DNA of 12,314 nt, from NCBI GenBank assembly GCA_031265015.1, contig JAISDG010000059.1, positions 1-12,314 on the forward strand, in the 5' to 3' direction. A program made the position numbers and the translations under genes. Within the stretch, counting starts at the first letter, position 1. Every line of letters starts with the position of its first letter. The DNA is from Spirochaetaceae bacterium. GTDB lineage: Bacteria; Spirochaetota; Spirochaetia; Treponematales; Breznakiellaceae. This document shows, in pieces, positions 1 through 5,889 of this stretch. The notes beneath the pieces were generated by a model, which was not told where the DNA came from, searched no databases, and saw nothing but the letters and a program-made list of their open reading frames with translations.

Positions 1-479
1 GCGGAAAGCTTTTCTTCCGCCTCTTCAATGGCCGCCATGATCTTCGGCTCATCCACACAGATGATCCCCTTGATATCCGCGGCGTCACAGCGGTATACAA
101 TGTCCTTGGACGTCAGAAGGTGGGTGGCGGGTATGGCGACGGCGCCGATCTTGTGGAGGGCCAGCAGTACCGGCCAGTATTCCCAGTGGCGTTTTAAAAT
201 CAGCATTACCGGATCGCCGGGACCGGTTCCCGCCTGAACCAGCACATTGGCCGCCTGGTTGGAAAGCCTGTATAAATCGCCATAGGTAAAAGAAGCCTCC
301 GCCCCCTTTTCATCACACCACACCAGGGCCCTGTCGCCGGGTTTGGTCCGGGCCAGTTCATCCATGACATCCCAGGCAAAGTTAAAGTTATCGGGAATAT
401 TCACCGTATAGTTCTGATAAAAGTCCTCGTAGGAAGTAAAGTCTTCCCTGGGTAAAAAACGTTTCAAGAGTCCGCACAT
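1..479 (-). CDS. AMP-forming acyl-CoA (acetyl-/medium-chain) synthetase, N-terminal part only
   Basis: Partial gene: the start is at 479 and the 3' end lies beyond base 1, leaving about 159 residues. Translation from the ATG gives an N-terminus typical of AMP-binding acyl-CoA synthetases of the acetyl-CoA/medium-chain group. Visible are the segment FTYGDLYRLSNQAANVL (residues 64-80), a GxGPGDPVMLIL strand (85-95) and GAVAIPATHLLTSKDI (112-127), all of which precede the adenylation core. The phosphate-binding loop and catalytic lysine are outside the window, so the substrate cannot be judged. The enzyme would activate a fatty or short-chain acid to acyl-CoA using ATP, in the cytoplasm. A possible ribosome-binding site, AAAGGCGG, lies about 8 bases upstream of the ATG. 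A 19-bp palindrome sits 17 bp before the start, and an XRE/cupin regulator gene lies just upstream in the same direction. That pairing is recurrent for this enzyme group and suggests local control. Confidence 0.85.
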   Translation of the reverse strand, partial: MCGLLKRFLPREDFTSYEDFYQNYTVNIPDNFNFAWDVMDELARTKPGDRALVWCDEKGAEASFTYGDLYRLSNQAANVLVQAGTGPGDPVMLILKRHWEYWPVLLALHKIGAVAIPATHLLTSKDIVYRCDAADIKGIICVDEPKIMAAIEEAEEKLS

Positions 480-496
480 CCGCTGTACCGCCTTTT

Positions 497-515
497 GTTA
501 GTCCGCAAAACTAAC
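497..515. promoter_or_regulatory. 19-bp palindrome, candidate operator for the XRE/cupin regulator
   Basis: On the minus strand the site reads GTTAGTTTTGCGGACTAAC: perfect 6-bp arms GTTAGT/ACTAAC around a 7-bp centre. It ends 17 bp before the ATG of the acyl-CoA synthetase gene and about 105 bp after the stop of the XRE/cupin regulator gene. Size and symmetry suit a dimeric HTH repressor. No second copy was noticed near the start of the regulator gene, which lies inside an operon. The assignment to that regulator is inference from position only. A short RNA hairpin in the leader is the alternative. Confidence 0.4.
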
Positions 516-542
516 GTGTTTTATTCGCAGTGGGGTCTAATA

Positions 543-570
543 CCCCGCCCTTTTAGGGTGGGGAGGTTCA
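543..570 (+). repeat. Hairpin resembling the right end of an IS200/IS605 element (possible remnant)
   Basis: Stem CCCCGCCC (543-550) and GGGTGGGG (556-563), loop TTTTA, followed by AGGTTCA. One pair is G-U when read on the plus strand and a mismatch on the minus strand, so the structure is better as plus-strand RNA or DNA. The form 'CCCC.CCC-TTTA-GGG.GGGG-AGG-TTCA' is what I recall from the right end and omegaRNA 3' hairpin of many IS200/IS605 (tnpB) elements. No tnpA or tnpB is present nearby, so at most this is a decayed end or a small non-autonomous palindrome-bearing element. It could equally be a terminator-like hairpin between the two genes. Confidence 0.35.
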
Positions 571-587
571 TAGATCCTTCATTGTAA

Positions 588-604
588 AGCGCTGTTAAAG
601 CGCT
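588..604 (-). terminator. Weak hairpin downstream of the XRE/cupin gene
   Basis: AGCGCT (588-593) and AGCGCT (599-604) are self-complementary and separated by 5 bases. Read on the minus strand the stem begins 16 bases after the regulator's stop codon and is followed by TTTAC, a poor U-tract. It may slow or partly end transcription from the long operon before the acyl-CoA synthetase gene. The same sequence is also a direct repeat of AAAGCGCT. Confidence 0.25.
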
Positions 605-620
605 ATCGTCCAGACGCCGC

Positions 621-1175
621 CTAAAGCACCATCGCCAGGAATCTGGCCCGTTTGCCCCCCAGGGCCTTCATGCCGTGGGGTTCGTTAGAATCGTAGTAAA
701 TGGCGTCCCCCGGACCAAGTTCTTCTTCGTGGCCCCCCACAGATATCAGGAGCCTGCCTTCCAGCACATAGTCAAACTCATGTCCCGGATGGGTGTTAAG
801 GCTTAGGGGCTTGTCTTCCGTTTCGGGATTTGCCTCTACCAGAAAGGGTTCGCCTTTTTTGTTGTGAAACTTGTAGGCCAGGTTCCAGTAGTTGTACATG
901 GGCCGGCGGCTTACCTCCGGGGCCTTTCCCGCCCTGGTGATACAGTAGGTGGTAAGCCGTGAAGGCCTGCCGTTGATAAGCTCCGCCAGGTCCACCTTAA
1001 ACCGGGCGGCAATTTCCACCAGGGGGCCGATGGGAAAATCCTTTTCCCCCGATTCCCACTGGGCGTATTCGGCGCTGTCAAAACCCAGCTCCCTGGACAG
1101 TTCTTCCCTGGAAATTTCCTCAATTTCCCTTAGTACCTTTACCCTGGCAATAATATCCCTGGCTTCTTCCGTCAT
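621..1175 (-). CDS. XRE-family transcriptional regulator with C-terminal cupin sensor domain
   Basis: 184 residues in two parts. An N-terminal helix-turn-helix of the XRE/HTH_3 type spans residues 12-70, with the characteristic S-R-E-E-L-S-R-E-L-G and Y-A-Q-W-E-S-G-E-K motifs. A C-terminal single cupin spans about 118-184, with motif 1 His128-x-x-Gly-His132-Glu-Phe ending in Glu139-Gly, and motif 2 PGDAIYYDSNEPHG (155-168). In this family the cupin is thought to sense a small ligand that changes DNA binding. The ATG overlaps the aroDE stop codon (ATGA), and a strong SD (AAGGAGG) lies in the last aroDE codons, so translation is coupled. Its likely target is the downstream acyl-CoA synthetase gene, because XRE/cupin genes are often adjacent to such enzymes and a palindrome lies in front of that gene. 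Family assignment is firm; the ligand and target are inference. Confidence 0.92.
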   Translation of the reverse strand: MTEEARDIIARVKVLREIEEISREELSRELGFDSAEYAQWESGEKDFPIGPLVEIAARFKVDLAELINGRPSRLTTYCITRAGKAPEVSRRPMYNYWNLAYKFHNKKGEPFLVEANPETEDKPLSLNTHPGHEFDYVLEGRLLISVGGHEEELGPGDAIYYDSNEPHGMKALGGKRARFLAMVL

Positions 1176-2692
1176 GCCTTCCTCCTTATGATTTCCTCCA
1201 GCCTTGGGATAAGCTGATCCGGAAAGTCTTTTTCAAAAAAATACTGATACTGGTACTTTGCCTGCCGGATAAGCATTTCCAGGCCGTTCAGGATCCGGCA
1301 GCCCGCCGCTTTGGCCCGCCGTAAAAAGGCGGTCTCTTCGGGATTGTAAATAAGATCCATCACCGTTTCATGACCTTTAAAGTGATACAGCTCAAAAGGA
1401 TCATCATCTATGCCGGGGTAGGTTCCCACCGGCGTGGTTTGGATTATAATATCCGAATACCGCTCCATGGTATCAAGGGCCTGGCTGTCCAGCCCCCCCC
1501 ACTTGTACCGGTACGCCAGGGACAGTTCCCGGGCCCGGACCGAATTACGGTTCAAAATAAGACCCCGGCCCCCAAGCCGGTATATTTCCGATACCGCGGC
1601 CCTGGCCGCCCCGCCGGCGCCGATAACGGTAATTTTCATGCCCCGGAAATTCTTTTTTCCCGTAAAGTGCAGCAGGGATTCTGAAAATCCCAAGGCATCG
1701 GTATTGATTCCGTCCCAGCCCGGGGAGTGATCGGCCTTGATGGTATTACAGGCGCCCATCTTCCGGACAGTATCCGAAACGCTCCGGAGCCGGGGGATAA
1801 TTTCTTCCTTGTAGGGGATGGTAACCGACGCTCCGGCAAGGCGAAGTTCCGCCGCCAGATGAAGAAAATCATCCAGGCTTTGGGCGGGAAAGGGCACGTA
1901 GACCGCGTCGATCTTTTCATGGCTGAATACGGTATTAAAGATCCGGGGACTGAAGGTGGTTTTAAGGGGGAAACCCACTACGCCATAAATTGTTGTCCTG
2001 GGGGTAATATCCCGAAAGCGGTAGTGCTTTACCAGGGTTTCGGGATCGAGCTGGCCCGGAGCGGCCGGAAGCAGCTCCGGGTCGGAGGTGTAACTTAAAA
2101 AGGATCCCGCGGGGGCCGCAAGAATTCTGGCGTTGGTCCCCAAGTCTCCCATGCAAAGGATTATTTTTTCCATGTCCGCGGTTTCTTTGGCGGCCTGGTA
2201 GACCTTGATCACATCCCCCAAATCCCGGGACATGACCGCCAGCTTGGCGATTTCGTCCCCGGTCCGGGCCAGGCCGCGGATCTTTTTCGCCATGTCATCA
2301 TAAATGCCGTTCATATTGTGGCAGGACCGGATAATTCTGGTACCGAAGGTTCTGGCGGCCTCTTCCAGACTCGGTACATCTATGTCCTCTTCCAGATCCA
2401 CATAGGCAAAGTTCCGCCGCCGGTCCACTTCGGCAAAGGCCAGTCCCCGGGAAAACAGCGATATCCGGGATCCTTCTCCGCTGTCAAAGTAACCGCCGTC
2501 GATTCTGCGCCGGATGGTCAGAATCACCGGCAGGCCCGCCTGTCCGGGAAAATCCCTGATCAAAAAGCGTTCGTCCGGATCAAGACAGTCCACCCGAAGC
2601 TCGGCAACATCGATATATCTGCGATACTTTTCTATTGCCGCCAGATTCCGGGAAAGGGTCTTCCCGGTCAGGCAAAGACAAACCCTGGCCAT
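1172..2692 (-). CDS. aroDE: Bifunctional 3-dehydroquinate dehydratase (type I) / shikimate dehydrogenase
   Basis: 506 residues joining two consecutive shikimate-pathway enzymes. Residues 1-225 are a type I dehydroquinase: ELRVDCLD (31-38), VILTIRR (56-62), catalytic His125 in SCHNMNG, Schiff-base Lys150 in AKLAVMS, Arg189, and PGQL (212-215). Residues 235-506 are shikimate dehydrogenase: FSPRIFN (247-253), catalytic Lys295 in VTIPYK, NTDALG (330-335, with Asp332), NADP-binding GAGGAARAA (358-366), NRN (381-383), DLIYNPEET (446-454) and GLEMLIRQA (470-478). The product would convert 3-dehydroquinate to dehydroshikimate and on to shikimate in the cytoplasm. The SD (AGGAG) overlaps the stop of the preceding gene; the ATG lies 8 bp after it. 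The usual HSxSP..HN shikimate-binding motif reads TTFSP..FN here. A run of eight G on the coding strand (1493-1500) is slippage-prone, but the frame is intact. Similar AroD-AroE fusions are known in plants and chlamydiae. Confidence 0.95.
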   Translation of the reverse strand: MARVCLCLTGKTLSRNLAAIEKYRRYIDVAELRVDCLDPDERFLIRDFPGQAGLPVILTIRRRIDGGYFDSGEGSRISLFSRGLAFAEVDRRRNFAYVDLEEDIDVPSLEEAARTFGTRIIRSCHNMNGIYDDMAKKIRGLARTGDEIAKLAVMSRDLGDVIKVYQAAKETADMEKIILCMGDLGTNARILAAPAGSFLSYTSDPELLPAAPGQLDPETLVKHYRFRDITPRTTIYGVVGFPLKTTFSPRIFNTVFSHEKIDAVYVPFPAQSLDDFLHLAAELRLAGASVTIPYKEEIIPRLRSVSDTVRKMGACNTIKADHSPGWDGINTDALGFSESLLHFTGKKNFRGMKITVIGAGGAARAAVSEIYRLGGRGLILNRNSVRARELSLAYRYKWGGLDSQALDTMERYSDIIIQTTPVGTYPGIDDDPFELYHFKGHETVMDLIYNPEETAFLRRAKAAGCRILNGLEMLIRQAKYQYQYFFEKDFPDQLIPRLEEIIRRKA

Positions 2693-2700
2693 GGAAGCTC

Positions 2701-3153
2701 CTAAAAATCGGAGCGGTAAATATAAATTCCCGCAACCCGTCCGGAAGCATCCCAGTTTACCCGGAGCATGACGGGCCAGGCCTTGCCGGGCAGCTGGAAA
2801 AGGGTATACCCTTCAAAATTACGGCCTTCCCCCATCACCCGGCTGACCGCCGCCTTGTTGTCGCCGTCTTTAATGTTGTACGCGGACCGGAACATAAGCT
2901 GCCACACCCGGTTGCCGAAGATATAAAATTCCCCCGTGTCATAGACAAAGACCACGTCGTCCTGCCAGGCGGCAACCCCCCGCACGGCATAGACCTGTTT
3001 GGGTACGCCGAAACGGCCTATCAGGTCGGTTAGGGTGACGCCAATCAGCGCGGCAGGGTCCTGTCCGGGCTGGACATCGGTCTGGGCGAAGCTTACGCCC
3101 CCAAGACAGATAAGGAGCGGTAAAAAAAGTTTTTTTAGAAAAAATTTTTTCAT
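2701..3153 (-). CDS. Exported hypothetical protein of the def-fmt-PASTA operon
   Basis: 150 residues; I do not recognise the family. The N-terminus MKKFFLKKLFLPLLICLGG followed by VSFAQ is a clear Sec signal peptide, with a likely signal peptidase I cut after Ala23. There is no lipobox with cysteine, so a periplasmic rather than lipoprotein product is expected. The mature part starts with a segment LIGVTLTDLIGRFGVP (36-51) that loosely resembles the opening of BamE/SmpA-like small domains, then DDVVFVYDTGEFYIFGNRVWQL, rich in beta-strand pattern. That resemblance is weak and gives no function. The start overlaps the PASTA-gene stop (ATGA) and has no good SD, so expression probably depends on translational coupling. 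The signal-peptide codons are homopolymeric (A6, T6, A7, T7 on the coding strand), a slippage-prone stretch. aroDE follows 8 bp later. Confidence 0.8.
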   Translation of the reverse strand: MKKFFLKKLFLPLLICLGGVSFAQTDVQPGQDPAALIGVTLTDLIGRFGVPKQVYAVRGVAAWQDDVVFVYDTGEFYIFGNRVWQLMFRSAYNIKDGDNKAAVSRVMGEGRNFEGYTLFQLPGKAWPVMLRVNWDASGRVAGIYIYRSDF

Positions 3154-4199
3154 AGCATATCTGTGGAAAGGGCTTCGGTCCGGCTCTGTACCGTCTGCCG
3201 GTAAATTTCACGGTTCACCATTGAAAGGATTATAACGGAACCCGCGGGAAGTTTATAGGGCATGCTGAATTCTCCCCCCGAATGGTTAACGTTGACCAGG
3301 CCCCGCCTTGTTCCATTGGGCAGTTCCGCTTCTACCATCAGCTGAAGGGGATAAGGGTTCAGGGGAAGGTTGAATTTAAACAATCCCACCGCCTCGCCCT
3401 CCGCGGGCACAGGGGCGGTAATGTCCACGGTTATTCTGTCCTCGGCATTTATCTCCGCTCCCCCGGCAGGGTTCTGGGAAAAAACCGTCCCCGCGGTTCC
3501 CCCCGCGGCGGTGTCGCTCATGGTAAAGGTAAAGTTGGCCGTTTTAAGCTGGTTCAGCCTGTCCAGCGCGTCCTGCAGTGAAAGACCGGTCAGGCTGGGA
3601 ACGGTGATCCGGGTATTCTCCCGGCCCCGGCTTACCACCAGTTCCAGGGTTACCGGACCGGTGATATCCGCTCCCGGGGGGGGATTCTGCTGCAGTACCG
3701 TCCCCGCAGTTTGCTCCGAGTACTGGTACATTAAGGGTTCCCGCAGGCTTATCGGGACATCCGCGGCCTGGGAATTACGAGCCAGGATTTCCGACCGGAC
3801 ATCGTTGATATTTTTCCCCAGATAGCTGCCTACCTTGTCCAGGGCCTGGCCCTGGCTTATCACCAGGTTGATCCGCCTTTCAGCCTTGACGATGGTGCCC
3901 GCTTCGGGGCTCTGTTCCAGAATCAGTCCCCGTTCTTCCCCCCCTTCGGAGAAACGCATCTGGATCAGGGGAAAAAGCTCCTTTTCCTGCAATTCCAGCA
4001 GCGCCCCGGTCAATTCCCTGCCCACCACATCGGGAACCATTACCTGTTCTTTACCCCGGACGGTAATAAAGAAAATGGACAAGGCTATCATCCCCACAAA
4101 GACCAGGAGCCCGATGGTAAAGGAAATAAAGAGTCTTAAATGGTTGCCCATATAATCTTCGATGCCTTCCAGATCAAAGCCGAAGTTTTTAAACGCCAT
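3150..4199 (-). CDS. Single-pass membrane protein with three PASTA domains
   Basis: 349 residues: a short cytoplasmic N-terminus, one transmembrane helix at about 21-47, then extracytoplasmic PASTA repeats near 52-116, 118-191 and 197-261, and a C-terminal domain of unknown type (about 265-349). The repeats show the PASTA signatures V-P-D-V-V-G (55-60), Q-S-P-E-A-G (96-101), Q-N-P-P-P-G (171-176), V-P-S-L-T-G (200-205) and Q-N-P-A-G-G (242-247). PASTA domains elsewhere bind peptidoglycan fragments or beta-lactams, at the ends of Ser/Thr kinases or penicillin-binding proteins. Here there is neither a kinase nor a transpeptidase, so the protein may be a cell-wall binder, adaptor or scaffold; this is inference. 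The ATG is 4 bp after the fmt stop, with AGGGGG about 11 bases upstream as a possible SD. The last codons overlap the next gene. Confidence 0.9.
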   Translation of the reverse strand: MAFKNFGFDLEGIEDYMGNHLRLFISFTIGLLVFVGMIALSIFFITVRGKEQVMVPDVVGRELTGALLELQEKELFPLIQMRFSEGGEERGLILEQSPEAGTIVKAERRINLVISQGQALDKVGSYLGKNINDVRSEILARNSQAADVPISLREPLMYQYSEQTAGTVLQQNPPPGADITGPVTLELVVSRGRENTRITVPSLTGLSLQDALDRLNQLKTANFTFTMSDTAAGGTAGTVFSQNPAGGAEINAEDRITVDITAPVPAEGEAVGLFKFNLPLNPYPLQLMVEAELPNGTRRGLVNVNHSGGEFSMPYKLPAGSVIILSMVNREIYRQTVQSRTEALSTDML

Positions 4200-4203
4200 A
4201 GTA

Positions 4204-5265
4204 TCACGTACCCCCTGTCAAGCGGGACCCGGTAAAATCCCTGGCGCCGTTGATAAAAGACTGCCAAGGAAGGGCTTTTCTGGTTTGGTACTGGAGCAGT
4301 GAAACCGAAAGTATCCCGTTACCCGTTTGTATCAGTATACCGGTTTTTTTATCGATGCCCAAGACCCTGCCGGGCTCCCGGGACAATCCCGGAGGAATTT
4401 CCGGCTTCCCCTCCCAGGGAAGGCCTTCCCATGGAAGGGCCCGGAGGATATTAAGGGTTTGCCCGTTATGCCCCGTCCGGGCCAGGGGCCAGGGGTAGTA
4501 GGCCCGGACCTGGGCGTCGATTTCCGCGGCGCTCCGGAACCAGTCGATAATGCCGGAGTCTTTTCCGATAAGGGAACAATAGCTGGCTTCCCCTGTCTGG
4601 GGAAGCCCTTCCGGTACTGCCGCGCTCCCGGAGCGGACCGCGGCAGCCAGGTCCTCCAAAACTTTTTGGAGGACCCCGGCTCCCGCGGCGGCCGCGGTTT
4701 CACTTAAAGTTTCGGCGGTTTCCCGGCCGGTCAGGGCAATCGTTTCCCGGCCCAGGATATTCCCCGTGTCCATTTCCCCGGCGATCCGCTGAACGGTAAC
4801 GCCGGTGACGGCGTCCCGGCGGAGGATCGCCTCCTGGATGGGCGAAGGGCCCCGGTAGCGGGGAAGCAGAGAAGGGTGGACATTGATTCCCCCCAGGGGA
4901 AAAAGCCCCAGGAAGCGGGGGCCAAAGATACGGCCGTAGGCAAAGGAGACCAGCAGGTCCGGGGACAGGGCCGCGGCCGCTTCTCGGGCTTCCACTTTCA
5001 GGGTGTCGTATTTCAGGACCGCGGGGACGGCCCGGCCAAGCCGGGAAAAGGCTTCCCCCAGTTCCGCGGCCGCCCGGCCCGCATCGGTGGGTTCCGCCCC
5101 GCCGTTCCGGCGGCGGGGTTTGTCGGGGTTGGTGAGCACCCCCGCCAGGGCCCAGGGCGGATTCTCCGCCAGGGCCTTTTCGGCCAGCATCCGCAGCGAA
5201 GGCAGGGCAATGGCGGGGGTGCCGGCAAAGAGGATCCGCGGGGGCCGGGAAGGGGAACCCCGCAC
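4204..5265 (-). CDS. fmt: Methionyl-tRNA formyltransferase
   Basis: 353 residues. Transfers a formyl group from 10-formyl-tetrahydrofolate to Met-tRNA(fMet) in the cytoplasm. The N-terminal formyltransferase domain shows ILFAGTP (11-17), then the catalytic triad Asn128, His130 and Asp166 within GGINVHPSLLPRYRGPSPIQ (125-144) and EMDTGNIL (164-171). The C-terminal tRNA-binding domain (about 215-345) shows IIDWF (239-243) and AYYPWPLART (255-264). The start is GTG at 5265, two bases after the def stop; no other start codon lies between it and the first conserved strand. There is no strong SD, so coupling to def is likely. It is some 35-40 residues longer than the roughly 315 typical of E. coli, partly from an Ala-rich linker and a repeated LPWEG segment (278-287). 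Several perfect inverted repeats lie in the gene, the largest at 4650-4675. The def-fmt pair is classic. Confidence 0.95.
   Translation of the reverse strand: MRGSPSRPPRILFAGTPAIALPSLRMLAEKALAENPPWALAGVLTNPDKPRRRNGGAEPTDAGRAAAELGEAFSRLGRAVPAVLKYDTLKVEAREAAAALSPDLLVSFAYGRIFGPRFLGLFPLGGINVHPSLLPRYRGPSPIQEAILRRDAVTGVTVQRIAGEMDTGNILGRETIALTGRETAETLSETAAAAGAGVLQKVLEDLAAAVRSGSAAVPEGLPQTGEASYCSLIGKDSGIIDWFRSAAEIDAQVRAYYPWPLARTGHNGQTLNILRALPWEGLPWEGKPEIPPGLSREPGRVLGIDKKTGILIQTGNGILSVSLLQYQTRKALPWQSFINGARDFTGSRLTGGT
4417..4438. repeat. Palindrome inside fmt
   Basis: GGGAAGGCCTTCCC (4417-4430) is a perfect 14-bp palindrome. It overlaps a second inverted repeat, CCTTCC (4424-4429) and GGAAGG (4433-4438), with a 3-base gap. 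It encodes part of the repeated LPWEG LPWEG stretch in the C-terminal domain of Fmt. Arms this short can arise by chance in such GC-rich DNA. Confidence 0.5.
4585..4607. repeat. Inverted repeat inside fmt, 9-bp arms
   Basis: GGCTTCCCC (4585-4593) and GGGGAAGCC (4599-4607) are perfectly complementary with a 5-base loop. The repeat encodes residues around QTGEAS of Fmt, at a normally conserved position, so it need not be an insertion. Confidence 0.6.
4650..4675. repeat. Near-continuous 26-bp palindrome inside fmt, 12-bp arms
   Basis: GGTCCTCCAAAA (4650-4661) and TTTTGGAGGACC (4664-4675) are perfectly complementary, separated only by CT. Arms of this length at this spacing are not expected by chance in 12 kb. 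The stretch encodes residues 197-206 of Fmt, in the helical linker between the catalytic and tRNA-binding domains. The A/T-rich centre with GC-rich ends is terminator-like in shape, yet it lies within the gene. Confidence 0.7.
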
Positions 5266-5267
5266 CG

Positions 5268-5774
5268 CTAAACCGCTTTACCCTTTTCCAGCCTGGAAAG
5301 GGCCTTTTCCCGGCCTGTTTCGCTCAGGCGGTCGATAAAAAGGATGCCCTCCAGGTGATCGTATTCATGCTGAATCACCCTGGCCAGCGTTCCGGACGCT
5401 TCCAGGGTAAACGCCCGGCCTGTTTCGTTCCAGGCCTGAACCTTGATCCGCTCGGGCCGCTTAACATCCGCCCAAATCCCCGGTACGGAAAGGCATCCTT
5501 CCTCGGCGTTTACCTGTTCCTGGCTGGTCCAGATGATTGAAGGATTGATAAAAACCCTTGGATCGTCCCCCTCCGCGTGGGTCACAAAGATCCGCTTTAA
5601 AAAACCCACCTGGGGCCCCGCCAGGCCCACTCCCTTGTCGTCGTGCATTGCCTGTATCATGTCCAGGGCCGTTTTTCTTAGATCATCGTTAATATCCTTT
5701 ACCGGTTTTGCTTTTTGCCGTAAAACCCGATTATTTTCAGAATCGCCCTTGTTTTCCAGGATCAATATTTCCAT
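5268..5774 (-). CDS. def: Peptide deformylase
   Basis: 168 residues from the ATG at 5774. A metalloenzyme that removes the formyl group from nascent proteins, acting after Fmt. All three family motifs are present: GVGLAGPQ (48-55, usually GxGLAAxQ), EGCLS (92-96) with metal ligand Cys94, and QHEYDH (135-140) with metal ligands His136 and His140 and catalytic Glu137. The frame is open back to 5846, but the first 24 extra codons are outside the family pattern and upstream of a candidate promoter, while MEILILENKG fits the usual deformylase start. There is no SD before this ATG. A plausible -10 (TATTAT) ends 7 bases before it, hinting at a leaderless mRNA. It is first in the operon and is followed by fmt after 2 bp. 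The DksA-like gene lies divergently upstream. Confidence 0.95.
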   Translation of the reverse strand: MEILILENKGDSENNRVLRQKAKPVKDINDDLRKTALDMIQAMHDDKGVGLAGPQVGFLKRIFVTHAEGDDPRVFINPSIIWTSQEQVNAEEGCLSVPGIWADVKRPERIKVQAWNETGRAFTLEASGTLARVIQHEYDHLEGILFIDRLSETGREKALSRLEKGKAV

Positions 5775-5781
5775 AATTAAG

Positions 5782-5811
5782 ATAATACCAAAAAAAAGCG
5801 CTGCAATACAA
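5782..5811 (-). promoter_or_regulatory. Candidate promoter of the def-fmt-aroDE operon
   Basis: On the minus strand TTGTAT (5811-5806) and TATTAT (5787-5782) are separated by 18 bp. The -10 box ends 7 bases before the def ATG, so transcription would start at or within a base or two of it. That matches the missing SD. Both boxes deviate from consensus, and this AT-rich gap could give matches by chance. Confidence 0.4.
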
Positions 5812-5889
5812 GAAAGGGGATTGACAAAATCAAGAACATGCGGCACTGTACGCAGACAATTGCAAAGATTACGACGAGGTTAACATATT

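Noticed and set aside
1..20. Inverted repeat GCGGAA/TTCCGC at the window start
   Set aside because: Six-bp arms within the coding part of the acyl-CoA synthetase gene are expected by chance in DNA of this composition.
2009..2046. Inverted repeat ATCCCGAAA/TTTCGGGAT near the AroD-AroE junction
   Set aside because: A relic of fusion was considered, but the 9-bp arms are 20 bases apart and encode ordinary residues; chance is a fair explanation.
5821..5826. TTGACA as -35 box for the DksA-like gene
   Set aside because: It is a perfect -35 word, but 16-19 bp downstream there is no acceptable -10 (CACTGT, ACTGTA), so I did not list it as a promoter.
5775..5846. N-terminal extension of peptide deformylase by 24 residues
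   Set aside because: A hydrophobic stretch could suggest a membrane anchor, but the standard deformylase start is at 5774 and the extension covers the likely promoter.
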